In this document: positions 15,616 to 22,565 of the stretch, piece by piece | How the letters are laid out: every line of letters starts with the position of its first letter | How positions within the stretch are numbered: position 1 is the first letter of the stretch | Assembly (NCBI GenBank): GCA_003506995.1 | Contig: DNXB01000307.1 | Span: forward strand, 4,045-26,609 | DNA: 22,565 bases | Reading direction: 5' to 3' | Source of the DNA: Verrucomicrobiales bacterium | GTDB taxonomy: Bacteria; Verrucomicrobiota; Verrucomicrobiia; Verrucomicrobiales; Verrucomicrobiaceae | Made by a program: the position numbers and the translations under genes | Notes under the pieces: generated by a model | The model's input: only the letters and a program-made list of their open reading frames with translations | What the model was told of the DNA's origin: nothing | Database searches by the model: none

Positions 15616-17331
15616 GTGAAGCCGCACCTTGCCTCCCTCTTGCTGATCATCGCCTCGGCAGCCGCTGGACAGCCAGCGCTTCACACTTTTGATCGTGTTC
15701 AGCTCACAGACATCTACTACTCCGAAGGCGTCAACGCGGCGGACATCGACAACGATGGGCACATGGACGCGATCTACGGCCCGTTCTGGTTTGCCGGGCC
15801 TGACTTCAAGACGAAGCACCTCATCTACAAGACCTTTCCTCAGCCGCGCGAGGCCTACGCGAACCACTTCTTCGCATGGACATACGACTTCAATGGCGAC
15901 GGCTGGACGGATGTGCTCACCGCCGGATTCCCAGGCACTCCGGCGTATGTCTATCAAAACCCCGGCAAGGAAGGCCATGCCGCGCCATGGCCGAAGCATG
16001 AGGTCTTCGACTGGGTGTCGAACGAGTCGCCGCACTTCGTGAACCTCGTGGATAAAGAAAAGCCGGTGCTCGTCTGCACGCGCGACGGCTACTTTGGTTA
16101 TGCGGAGCCGAGCTGGAACGTGCCTTTTGAGAGGTGGAACTTTTATCCCATCTCGGATCGCATCGCGCCGACGAAGTTCGGACACGGGCTGGGCGTGGGT
16201 GATGTTAATGGTGATGGACGTCAGGACATCCTCATGAAGGACGGCTGGTTCGAGCAGCCCGAAGATCTGACGCAAGGTCATTGGACGCTGCACAAGGCCG
16301 CCTTCGCCCCTCGCGGCGGCGCGGAGATGTTTGCCTATGATGTGGATGGCGATGGTGACAACGACGTCATCACCAGCCTCGCAGCGCATGAGTTCGGCCT
16401 CGCCTGGCATGAGCAAACTCCGACGGGATTCAAAGAACACCTCATCATGGGCGACCGCCCGGCGCAGAACCGCTATGGCGTCGTCTTCAGCGAGCTGCAC
16501 AGCGTCCAGCTCACTGACATGGATGGCGACGGGCTGAAGGACATCGTCACCGGCAAAACCTACTGGTCTCATCACAAAAAATCACCCATGTGGGATGCGG
16601 GCGCGGTGGTCTATTGGTTCAAACTTACACGCAGCAGCGATGGCGTGGACTGGGTGCCGATGAAAGCGGATGGCGAGGCAGGCATCGGTCGTCAGATCAT
16701 CGTCAAAGATGTGAACGGAGACAAACTTCCCGACATCCTCACCGGCGGCATGAAGGGCGCGCATGTGCTTCTGCATCGCGTGAAGGAAGTCTCCGAAGCT
16801 GAATGGCAGGCCGCGCAGCCAAAGCGCGTGACCATCATCGAGAAGCCCCCGCTCCGTGGCGGCCCTCCCATTTTTGATGAAGCAACGAACAGCGTCCCCG
16901 ATGTCATCGAAGGTGAATCCATCACCGCCAAGCCCAGCAAAGGCACTGTGGCACCTCAGAGCATGAAGAACTTCACCGCAGGCCGTTGGAGCGGAGCCTC
17001 GCAGCTTTTCTGGCGTGGCGGTGATGTCGGCGACACACTCGAGATCGAGCTGAAGGTGGACAACGAGGCCGAATACACGCTGGAGAGCGTTTTCACCATC
17101 GCGCCAGACTATGCCATCGTGGAACTCACGCTTGGTGGCAAACCCATCGGCGAGCCCATCGACCTCTACGATTCCGCCAAAGTGTCCACCACGGGCGTGC
17201 TGGAACACCAGGTCGGCAAACTGGCCGCAGGCCCGCACAAGCTGGGCATTCGCATCACCGGCACGAATCCAGCAGCCAAGCCTTCAAATTTTGTCGGGCT
17301 GGATTTCGTGAAGCTCTTCCGCAAGAGATGA
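15616..17331 (+). CDS. Secreted FG-GAP/VCBS repeat protein with C-terminal sugar-binding-like domain
   Basis: The protein has 571 residues from a GTG start, 6 bases after the previous stop codon, and has a signal peptide (cut near AAAGQ). Calcium-binding-like FG-GAP repeats with DxDxDGxxD loops are visible near 43-51, 91-99, 196-205, 242-250, 301-310 and 365-374. They should form a beta-propeller. Residues ~425-571 form a beta-sandwich that looks like the carbohydrate-binding-type domain found at the ends of planctomycete proteins (EGESI at its start, VGLDFVKL at its end). It is probably a cell-surface or periplasmic binding protein. It is the third gene of the amidohydrolase operon and ends one base from the convergent DUF1552 gene. 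Confidence 0.87.
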   Translation: MKPHLASLLLIIASAAAGQPALHTFDRVQLTDIYYSEGVNAADIDNDGHMDAIYGPFWFAGPDFKTKHLIYKTFPQPREAYANHFFAWTYDFNGDGWTDVLTAGFPGTPAYVYQNPGKEGHAAPWPKHEVFDWVSNESPHFVNLVDKEKPVLVCTRDGYFGYAEPSWNVPFERWNFYPISDRIAPTKFGHGLGVGDVNGDGRQDILMKDGWFEQPEDLTQGHWTLHKAAFAPRGGAEMFAYDVDGDGDNDVITSLAAHEFGLAWHEQTPTGFKEHLIMGDRPAQNRYGVVFSELHSVQLTDMDGDGLKDIVTGKTYWSHHKKSPMWDAGAVVYWFKLTRSSDGVDWVPMKADGEAGIGRQIIVKDVNGDKLPDILTGGMKGAHVLLHRVKEVSEAEWQAAQPKRVTIIEKPPLRGGPPIFDEATNSVPDVIEGESITAKPSKGTVAPQSMKNFTAGRWSGASQLFWRGGDVGDTLEIELKVDNEAEYTLESVFTIAPDYAIVELTLGGKPIGEPIDLYDSAKVSTTGVLEHQVGKLAAGPHKLGIRITGTNPAAKPSNFVGLDFVKLFRKR

Positions 17332-17332
17332 C

Positions 17333-18595
17333 TCACGCCGCCTCCAGCCCGCGCATCGTCGTCTCACTCGTCGCGAAGCGTTCCTCTTCGAGGCCGAGGC
17401 GCTGCAGGGCGCTGAGGTAGAGATTCGGCAGCGGGTAGTTGTTCTTCTGGTCGAAGGCGAGGTGCTGGCCGTGCTTGAAGCCGCCACCGGCGAAGAGCAC
17501 GGGCATGTTCTTGTTGTCGTGCGCGGAGGCGTTGCCGAGGTTCGAGGTCAGCAGCACCATGGTGTCGTCGAGCAGCTTGTCGGTCTTCAGTTTGCGCAGG
17601 AAGGCGGCCCAGGTGTTGATCACGCCCTGCTCCACGATGGCAAGCTGCTCCAGCTTCTCCTCGTCCATGCCGTGGTGGCTGAGGCTGTGATAGCTCTCGT
17701 CCACGCCTTCGAGGCCCTGCACGTTGTTTCCGGTGATGTGCAGAGTGATGAAGCGCGTGCTGTCCGTGGCCAGGGCCATGTGGATGATGTCGAGGAAGAT
17801 GCGGTCCACCTCCACCTCGTTGTCACGCGGGATCTGCGTCGGCGGTTTCAAGGCCACCTTGGGCTTCGGCTTGTGCGTCCAGGACTCGTTCGCGGCGAGC
17901 CGCCGCTCCAGGTCGCGCACGCTGGTGAACCACGCGTCGAGCTTGTCCCGGTCCCCGGCTCCCAGTTCGCGCTGGAGCGACTTTGCCTCCGCGCCGACCA
18001 CATCCATCACGCTGCGGCCCTGGCGGATGAGTTCCGCCTGCCGTTCCTGCTCGGCAGGCGTGTCATTCACAAACAAACGCGTGAAGAGCTTCATCGCGCT
18101 GTTCTCGGCGGGAATCATCGAGCCGTTTTCGGTGTAGCTCGGGCTCGTCTGCGAGTTTGTGTTCAAGACAAGCGATGGAAACCGCGTCTCATGCCCCAGA
18201 TGCTTTGCCATGAGCTGATCAAGCGAGATCGTGTTTCGCGTCGTCGAGCCACGCGCGTTCGGGCAGGCCGAAAAGATGCTCCCCTCCGCCGTGTGGCCGC
18301 CGGTGACACCCGGATGCGACGAGCCGGACACGATGGTGAAGTCATTGCGCAAATCCTGGATGCTCTTCAAATAGCGCGAAGGCTGATAATCCCGCCCGGA
18401 GCCTTGCGGAACGAGGTTCGGATTGTGCAAACCCAGCGCCATGCTCACGCCGACAAAGCGCTTCGCCTGCCTCGTCTCCTTGACCGCCGCCAGCGCTGGC
18501 GTCATCGCCTCCAGGAACGGCAGGCCAAGCGTGATACCCGCGCCACGCAGCATGGCGCGGCGGGAGAGGTGTTTCTGAAAAGTGAAGGTGCTCAT
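17333..18595 (-). CDS. DUF1552 family protein with Tat signal
   Basis: The protein has 420 residues. The N-terminus carries a twin-arginine signal (SRRAMLRGAG, residues 11-20), then a hydrophobic stretch and AxA-like cleavage region. Family signatures follow: RFVGVSMALGLHNPNLVPQ, FTIVSGSSHPGVTGGHTAEGS, ISLDQLMAKHLG and ITGNNVQGLEGVDESYHSLSHHG. The middle and end resemble the sulfatase-like fold of DUF1501/DUF1552 proteins, with LTSNLGNASAHDNKNMPVLFAGGG near the end. The function is unknown. In Planctomycetes and Verrucomicrobia these genes normally sit beside a DUF1587/DUF1588/DUF1592 (PSD) cytochrome-type gene. None is next to this one. Confidence 0.93.
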   Translation of the reverse strand: MSTFTFQKHLSRRAMLRGAGITLGLPFLEAMTPALAAVKETRQAKRFVGVSMALGLHNPNLVPQGSGRDYQPSRYLKSIQDLRNDFTIVSGSSHPGVTGGHTAEGSIFSACPNARGSTTRNTISLDQLMAKHLGHETRFPSLVLNTNSQTSPSYTENGSMIPAENSAMKLFTRLFVNDTPAEQERQAELIRQGRSVMDVVGAEAKSLQRELGAGDRDKLDAWFTSVRDLERRLAANESWTHKPKPKVALKPPTQIPRDNEVEVDRIFLDIIHMALATDSTRFITLHITGNNVQGLEGVDESYHSLSHHGMDEEKLEQLAIVEQGVINTWAAFLRKLKTDKLLDDTMVLLTSNLGNASAHDNKNMPVLFAGGGFKHGQHLAFDQKNNYPLPNLYLSALQRLGLEEERFATSETTMRGLEAA

Positions 18596-18677
18596 GAGGG
18601 GGTAAGGTGCGAACGAGGCAAACCCCTTCGTCTATCGGTCTTTTGCGAACTGATTGACCTTATTGCCCACAGCTTGG

Positions 18678-18721
18678 ATTTTGTTCAACATGTTGAACAA
18701 AATTGTTTCGCATGTTAAACA
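18678..18721. promoter_or_regulatory. Tandem palindromic operators upstream of the lipid-type operon
   Basis: The core TTGTTCAACATGTTGAACAA (18681-18700) is a perfect palindrome, and the symmetry extends over 26 bases (18678-18703). A second, imperfect copy, TGTTTCGCATGTTAAACA (18704-18721), follows with its centre 22 bases away, about two helical turns. Both share TGTT-N4-CATG. The pair lies in the divergent gap between the DUF1552 gene and the operon, so a dimeric repressor or activator of the TetR or MarR type could bind cooperatively. No regulator gene is in the window. Confidence 0.7.
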
Positions 18722-18761
18722 TCCCTGTTCTTCCGCGTGAAGATCTCCAGCCTCCAAAATC

Positions 18762-18790
18762 TTGTGAGAAATGAAAGGTCATGGTATCAA
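18762..18790 (+). promoter_or_regulatory. Candidate promoter of the HDO-led operon
   Basis: TTGTGA (18762-18767), a 17-base spacer and TATCAA (18785-18790) form a plausible sigma-70 promoter. Transcription would then begin at or near the ATG at 18797, giving a leaderless message. An alternative lies inside the operators (TTGAAC 18693-18698 and TTAAAC 18716-18721), which would suit repression and a start at GTG 18737. By eye only. Confidence 0.3.
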
Positions 18791-18796
18791 ACTCCC

Positions 18797-19492
18797 ATGA
18801 CCGAACTGAACAACTGGGTGCAAGTACAAGTTGAGGGCCGCCCAGTCTCCCAAAACGACTATTTTCGCCAACTCGCCAGCGGCGAGATGAGCCGGGAACA
18901 ATTCGTGCTGACACAGCGGCAGTTCTTTTTCGCCGTGCGCTACTTTTCCCGCCCCATGGCAGCCCTGATGGCACGGATGCCAAGTTCGGGCCTGCGCCAG
19001 GGTTTGATCCACAATCTCATGGAGGAGCATGGTGGCGATGAGATCGGCGGAAGGCTGGACCCTGCATTGGCGCATGACCGCACTTTTCTGCGCTTCCTCG
19101 AAACTCTGGGGGCCACTGACGGCATGAACGAAAAACGCGAAGGCGAGTCGGTTCGAGCCTTCAACACGAGCCTTATGGGCACCTGCCTCATGGAACCGGT
19201 GGAGACGGCATTTGGCTGTCTCGGTGTCATCGAACACGTCTTCGCGGGACTTTCCTCAATCATCGGTGAAACGGTGGTTCGGCGTGGATGGATCGCGACC
19301 AGTGACCTCGTCCACTACACGCTGCATGCTCAGATCGATGAGCGCCATGCGGCGGATTTTTTCAAAGTCGTGGCGGATGCCTGGGAAGAGGGAGGCGAAC
19401 GGCGTCAGGCCATTGAAGACGGAGTCCATCTGGGGCTTCATGTGTTCGACCGCCTCTACGCGGACCTTTGGAAGGAGGCGTGTGGCAAGTGA
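18797..19492 (+). CDS. Heme-oxygenase-like diiron oxidase (HDO/TenA/PqqC superfamily)
   Basis: The protein has 231 residues from ATG 18797; a GTG at 18737 would add 20. It is all helical with the look of the TenA/PqqC/heme-oxygenase fold: NDYFRQLASGEMSREQFVLTQRQFFFAVRYF, then IHNLMEEHGGDEIGG, and a late helix HAQIDERH. That last segment, H177-x3-D181-x2-H184, is the signature of heme-oxygenase-like diiron oxidases such as UndA, SznF and CADD. E76/E77/H78 on one helix and E137 or E146 are candidates for the other ligands. Known relatives cleave or hydroxylate amino acids, N-hydroxylate, or decarboxylate fatty acids. The context points to a lipid-like or amino-acid-like substrate. It ends in a TGATG overlap with the desaturase gene. 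PQQ synthesis is not supported, as no other pqq genes are present. Confidence 0.8.
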   Translation: MTELNNWVQVQVEGRPVSQNDYFRQLASGEMSREQFVLTQRQFFFAVRYFSRPMAALMARMPSSGLRQGLIHNLMEEHGGDEIGGRLDPALAHDRTFLRFLETLGATDGMNEKREGESVRAFNTSLMGTCLMEPVETAFGCLGVIEHVFAGLSSIIGETVVRRGWIATSDLVHYTLHAQIDERHAADFFKVVADAWEEGGERRQAIEDGVHLGLHVFDRLYADLWKEACGK

Positions 19493-20442
19493 TGAACGCT
19501 GCAACCCCGCTCCAAATGCCACCTGATTTGCTCCGTTTGTGTCACGAGCGAACGGTGTGGCGTCATCTCTTGCGCGGGATCTTGTTTTTGGCGCTGTATT
19601 GGGTTGGCGCTGTCGGTGCCATCGCGGCGGCAGCGCAGGTCACGGCGGCCTGGCAGTGGATGTTGATTCTTCCGCTTTATTTGCTGGCTGGCGCTTCTTT
19701 GCACGGCATCAGCCTGTTCACCCATGAGGCGGTCCATGGCACGCTGATGGAGAACCGTGCGTTGAATGCCATCTTCGGTTCGCTATGTGCCATTCCGGTG
19801 CTGCAAAACTTCTCTGCCTACCGGGTGCTGCATCTACAGCATCATCAACATCTCGGGGATGAAGGTGACCCCGACCATTATTCAAACTACACGCGGTGGA
19901 CATGGATGGTGTTTCTCATGAACTGGCTGCGCCTGATCATTGGCTACCCGGTTTACATCACCGCCATTCCCGTGCTCGGCTTCAAGCATGGCGACACGCG
20001 CGCGCGCCTTGGCATTCTTGCAGAGGTGCTGGCCACGATCCTTCTCGTCTGGCTGGTGATGTGGTGGATTCCGTTCACCTGGTTGCTGCATGGATGGATC
20101 ATTCCCATGATCTTCATCAACACGATGGTGAACATTCGTGGCATGAGCCAGCACACGCTGCTGGAACATGCCAGCGACACCGTGCGTGGCACGCGCAGCA
20201 TCCTCACCGCTCCGCTGGTGCGTTTTTTCATGTGCAATGAGAACTATCATCTGGAGCATCATCTCTTTCCCGGTGTGCCGTGGCATCACCTGCCGCAGGT
20301 TCACGCCGCGCTGGAGCCTGAGCTGCGCCGCCAGGGTGCGCCTTACATCCCGTCGTATGGTTCGTTTGTGCGTGAGTTCATCATTCATAGTTTCCAGCGC
20401 AGCCCCTTGGGACGGCGGGGAAAGTCCGATGCGGCCCAATGA
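19492..20442 (+). CDS. Membrane fatty-acid desaturase family protein
   Basis: The protein has 316 residues from ATG 19492, which shares its A with the preceding TGA. GAAGGAGG (19471-19478) lies about 13 bases upstream and could be its ribosome-binding site. Three histidine boxes of the membrane di-iron desaturase/hydroxylase superfamily are intact: H78EAVH82, H114LQHH118 and H253LEHH257. Four to five hydrophobic segments alternate with them (about 28-48, 54-75, 143-160, 176-197, 199-213). The family inserts double bonds or hydroxyl groups into acyl chains or related lipids in the membrane, taking electrons from ferredoxin or cytochrome b5-like donors. Regiospecificity cannot be read. A carotenoid or sphingoid substrate is possible. 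Confidence 0.9.
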   Translation: MNAATPLQMPPDLLRLCHERTVWRHLLRGILFLALYWVGAVGAIAAAAQVTAAWQWMLILPLYLLAGASLHGISLFTHEAVHGTLMENRALNAIFGSLCAIPVLQNFSAYRVLHLQHHQHLGDEGDPDHYSNYTRWTWMVFLMNWLRLIIGYPVYITAIPVLGFKHGDTRARLGILAEVLATILLVWLVMWWIPFTWLLHGWIIPMIFINTMVNIRGMSQHTLLEHASDTVRGTRSILTAPLVRFFMCNENYHLEHHLFPGVPWHHLPQVHAALEPELRRQGAPYIPSYGSFVREFIIHSFQRSPLGRRGKSDAAQ

Positions 20443-21236
20443 CTTGGCGTGCCTTCATCCATGAGAACCTTTTTCTGGCGCTGGGAGTCGCGGCAGGACT
20501 CGCACTGCTCGTGAGCGGCGTCTCACTGGCTGGGTGGGTTCTTTTGATGGTTGCGGTTTATGCCGTCGTCATCGGTTTCACTTTGCCAGGAGACAAAACA
20601 CGCCTGATCGCCGCCTATGCAGTTGCCTGGGCTTTCTATGCGGGTTCGTCGGTGTTGGTGGAGGCTTTGCAAGTGCCGCTGCGACATCAAGAACTGCTGG
20701 CGGCGGATGCCGCGTTGTTCGACCTGACTCCCTTCACCGGCACCCTGCCTGCTGGGGTGAACGATCTTCTCAGCGCCGGTTATCTGAGCTATCACGTCTA
20801 TCTGCATTGGGCGGTGATTGACGCGCTGTTTCGTGACGGGGAGTGGCGTTTGGAAATGGGGCGGCGGCTGTTCACGGCCTTTGCGCTGGGCTTCCTCGGC
20901 TACTTGACGTTCCCCGCCGCACCTCCAGCCCAGGCTTTTTCAGAACTCTACACACAGCCTCTCGCTGGCGGCGTCATCACATCATGGAATGCCACCCTCA
21001 ATGCCTCTTTGGCCGCCCGCTACGATGCGTTTCCCAGCCTTCATGCGCTCATCACGCTCATGTTACTGAGCTGGGACTGGAGACACTTCCGCGCCCGTTT
21101 TCAGATCATGATTGTACCTTCGCTGCTGATGCTGGCCGCCACGCTGGCCCTGCGTCTTCATTACGTCGTGGACTTGATCGCCTCCTGCATCCTTTTTGCC
21201 GCTCTCCATGCCTTCTTTGAACGCAAACGCTCCTGA
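20439..21236 (+). CDS. PAP2-superfamily membrane protein, Aur1/inositolphosphotransferase-like
   Basis: The protein has 265 residues with five or six membrane helices, starting in an ATGA overlap with the desaturase stop. The catalytic motifs resemble the Aur1/sphingomyelin-synthase branch more than classic PAP2 phosphatases. FPSLHA (198-203, H202) stands in for PSGH, and RLHYVVDLIAS has H241 and D245. An earlier FPAAPP (159-164) matches the FPxAPPR region of Aur1-like proteins, but without the Arg. The KxxxxxxRP motif of phosphatases is not seen. Known relatives move phosphate-linked headgroups between lipids or remove phosphate from phosphatidate. In this operon it may supply diacylglycerol or exchange a headgroup (inference). 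Confidence 0.78.
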   Translation: MTWRAFIHENLFLALGVAAGLALLVSGVSLAGWVLLMVAVYAVVIGFTLPGDKTRLIAAYAVAWAFYAGSSVLVEALQVPLRHQELLAADAALFDLTPFTGTLPAGVNDLLSAGYLSYHVYLHWAVIDALFRDGEWRLEMGRRLFTAFALGFLGYLTFPAAPPAQAFSELYTQPLAGGVITSWNATLNASLAARYDAFPSLHALITLMLLSWDWRHFRARFQIMIVPSLLMLAATLALRLHYVVDLIASCILFAALHAFFERKRS

Positions 21237-22227
21237 CGCCTGGGCCATTCAGGCGGCCAGACTTCCGCTCGCCTTTGCCCAGGTGCGCGAAGATCCGCTG
21301 CTCGACCTCGCACTGGCGGAAAGGCTGCCGCACGACGCCGTGGTGGTCATGATCGCGTCGGGCGGTGAGACCCTTGTCCCACTCGCCCGTCTGCCCTTGG
21401 CCCGCATTCATGCGGTGGACATGAATGCGGCGCAGCTTGCCGTGGCGCGGCTGAAACTGCATCTCGCAGGAAAGCTTTCGCCCGACGCCATCTCCCAGAT
21501 GCTCGGCCATGAGCCGATGCCTTCAGCCGAACGCCGAGACATGCTTGAAGATTGGTTTCAGACTCTCGGGTTGGAAAAGGATGTCTTCGGCCCGCTCGAC
21601 TGGGTGAGCGAGCATGGACCGGACCACGCGGGACGTTATGAGCGATGTTTTGCCGAACTACGAAAAGTCATCGCCAGCGGTTGCAGCCGAGAACAGGCGC
21701 TCTCCCGCGTCATGGCTTTGCCAAATCTCACCGCCCTTTTTGGTCGCGAGGCCGCGCAAAATCCCCGCCGTCCTTTTCACGAGCATTTTGCTTGGCGAAG
21801 TGAGCTGGCCTTACAGCGCAGCGATGCCAGCACGAATCCCTTTTTGCACCAAATGTATGCCGGCCGGTTTGCCCCAGGGCATCGCTATGACTGGCTGAAA
21901 AGCGATGCCCCACCGCAAACCCAGGTCGTCTGGCATCACGGGCGCATGGTGGAAGTGCTTGCCTCCATGTCTGCCGCCAGTGCTGATCTCGTGCATCTCT
22001 CCAACATCCTCGACTGGCTATCGCCCGACCAAGCCATGCACACTCTGGACGCCGCCTCTCGTGTCTTAAAACCGGGCGGCAGGCTGATCGCTCGGCAGTT
22101 GAATTCGTCGCTTGAGATCACTACCCTCGCCACCGCCATCGTCTGGGATCTGGATCTCGGCAGACAAAAGGAAGCGCGTGACCGCAGCTTCTTCTACCCG
22201 CACATCCACGTCGGCACACGCTCATGA
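21208..22227 (+). CDS. DUF3419 / BtaA-like S-adenosylmethionine:diacylglycerol 3-amino-3-carboxypropyl transferase
   Basis: The protein has 339 residues from ATG 21208, overlapping the PAP2-like gene by 29 bases. A TTG at 21196 is the longest-frame start and less likely. It shows a SAM-binding Rossmann pattern: VVMIASGGETLVPLA (46-60), then IHAVDMNAAQLAVARLKL (67-84) with D71. A second part, ADLVHLSNILDWLSP and SRVLKPGGRLIARQLNSS, matches DUF3419. Known BtaA enzymes transfer the 3-amino-3-carboxypropyl group of SAM to diacylglycerol, giving diacylglyceryl homoserine, the precursor of the betaine lipid DGTS. No BtaB N-methyltransferase follows inside the window; a GNAT acyltransferase does. 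No symbol is given because the substrate may differ. Confidence 0.82.
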   Translation: MPSLNANAPDAWAIQAARLPLAFAQVREDPLLDLALAERLPHDAVVVMIASGGETLVPLARLPLARIHAVDMNAAQLAVARLKLHLAGKLSPDAISQMLGHEPMPSAERRDMLEDWFQTLGLEKDVFGPLDWVSEHGPDHAGRYERCFAELRKVIASGCSREQALSRVMALPNLTALFGREAAQNPRRPFHEHFAWRSELALQRSDASTNPFLHQMYAGRFAPGHRYDWLKSDAPPQTQVVWHHGRMVEVLASMSAASADLVHLSNILDWLSPDQAMHTLDAASRVLKPGGRLIARQLNSSLEITTLATAIVWDLDLGRQKEARDRSFFYPHIHVGTRS

Positions 22228-22565
22228 CACTTCATAGCCTTCAGCAAGCTCCGCCCGAGTGGCTTGGCACGGCGTTGCAGCGCTTTGAGCTTCAGTTTGA
22301 GTATCCATTGGGTGCGGACACCACCTTCCGCATCTCCCATGGCCGCGACTATCTGCCCTTCTTTGCCGCGATGGGTTCCGCCACGCTGCTGGTGGCAGAG
22401 CAAGCAGGCGAGGTGCTCGGCACGCTCGTCCGGGTGGAACGTTGGATTCAATTTCACGGTCCGCAGCCGATGCGCCAGCTCGTCCACTACCTCGCTGATC
22501 TCAAAGTCAGTCCCAAGGCGCGTGGAGGCCGCGTGCTTTCGCGCCTGCTATTCGAGGCAAAGCAT
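22224..22565 (+). CDS. GNAT-family acyltransferase (3' end outside window)
   Basis: The gene starts in an ATGA overlap with the BtaA-like stop (22224-22227), and 114 residues are visible before the right edge. The visible part has the GNAT beta pattern ATLLVAEQAGEVLGTLVRV, followed by LVHYLADLKVSPKARGGRVLSRLL. In the second, DLKVSPKARGGR corresponds to the acyl-CoA-binding motif A. GNAT enzymes transfer acyl groups from CoA (or ACP) to amines. In this operon the amine could be that of the homoserine headgroup or of another metabolite (inference). The tight overlap with the preceding gene argues for coupled synthesis. Confidence 0.75.
   Translation, partial: MTLHSLQQAPPEWLGTALQRFELQFEYPLGADTTFRISHGRDYLPFFAAMGSATLLVAEQAGEVLGTLVRVERWIQFHGPQPMRQLVHYLADLKVSPKARGGRVLSRLLFEAKH

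Noticed and set aside
14968..16575. 535-codon minus-strand open frame across the amidohydrolase-like and FG-GAP genes
   Set aside because: It spans two clear plus-strand genes with signal peptides and motifs, and its own product shows no domain. It is a codon-bias shadow.
18678..18703. Palindrome as a transcription terminator
   Set aside because: It has no loop spacing, is AT-rich, has no downstream T-run, and lies in a divergent intergenic gap where neither flanking gene ends. An operator fits better.
17462..18718. 418-codon plus-strand open frame opposite the DUF1552 gene
   Set aside because: It is rich in Arg, His and Val with no family match, while the opposite strand has a Tat signal and DUF1552 motifs.
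18797..19492. PqqC or TenA (thiamine/PQQ) function for the heme-oxygenase-like gene
   Set aside because: No thiamine or PQQ genes are nearby, and the H-x3-D-x2-H metal motif with lipid-type neighbours fits an HDO oxidase better.

Overview
The window is GC-rich bacterial DNA that reads as Verrucomicrobia, most likely a Prosthecobacter/Verrucomicrobium-like member of Verrucomicrobiales. This is an inference. It rests on a DUF1552 protein, an FG-GAP protein with a C-terminal sugar-binding-like domain, an isolated pseudopilin, two tandem 'YxxxYxxRG' outer-membrane barrels, and the near absence of Shine-Dalgarno sequences. No rRNA, tRNA, CRISPR, transposase or phage gene was seen.

Region 1 (1-4900) holds housekeeping and envelope genes. 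The 5' part of clpX (minus strand) runs off the left edge, with an unknown protein encoded just upstream of it. Then come a pseudopilin-like gene, a single-pass membrane protein (DUF4230-like), a DUF2167 membrane protein, a long perfect inverted repeat (3709-3781), and a membrane protein with a C-terminal zinc ribbon.

Region 2 (4908-7780) starts with an alpha/beta hydrolase remnant that has lost its 5' half. Two paralogous beta-barrel genes follow. Each is a separate transcription unit with its own strong intrinsic terminator. The first has a good extended -10 promoter behind an A-tract and a hairpin leader.

Region 3 (7818-17331) is metabolic and secreted. It contains a divergent IlvD/Edd dehydratase, a convergent two-gene unit (secreted leucine-rich-repeat protein, then secreted esterase), and a divergent three-gene unit. 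That unit encodes a 953-residue tandem amidohydrolase fusion, a second amidohydrolase-like protein whose metal site is lost, and an FG-GAP protein. Of the three amidohydrolase modules in the two genes, only one keeps a full metal-binding site.

Region 4 (17333-22565) has an orphan DUF1552 gene on the minus strand, then a regulatory gap with two tandem palindromic operators spaced 22 bp centre to centre. A tightly overlapping plus-strand operon follows: a heme-oxygenase-like (HDO-type) putative diiron oxidase, a three-histidine-box fatty-acid desaturase, an Aur1/PAP2-like lipid phosphotransferase or phosphatase, a BtaA-like (DUF3419) 3-amino-3-carboxypropyl transferase, and a GNAT acyltransferase cut by the right edge. 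Four of its junctions are stop/start overlaps. This is the best candidate for an undescribed system. Together the enzymes could make diacylglycerol, attach a homoserine-type headgroup, modify its amine, and oxidise or desaturate the chains. The product is unknown and that pathway is inference.
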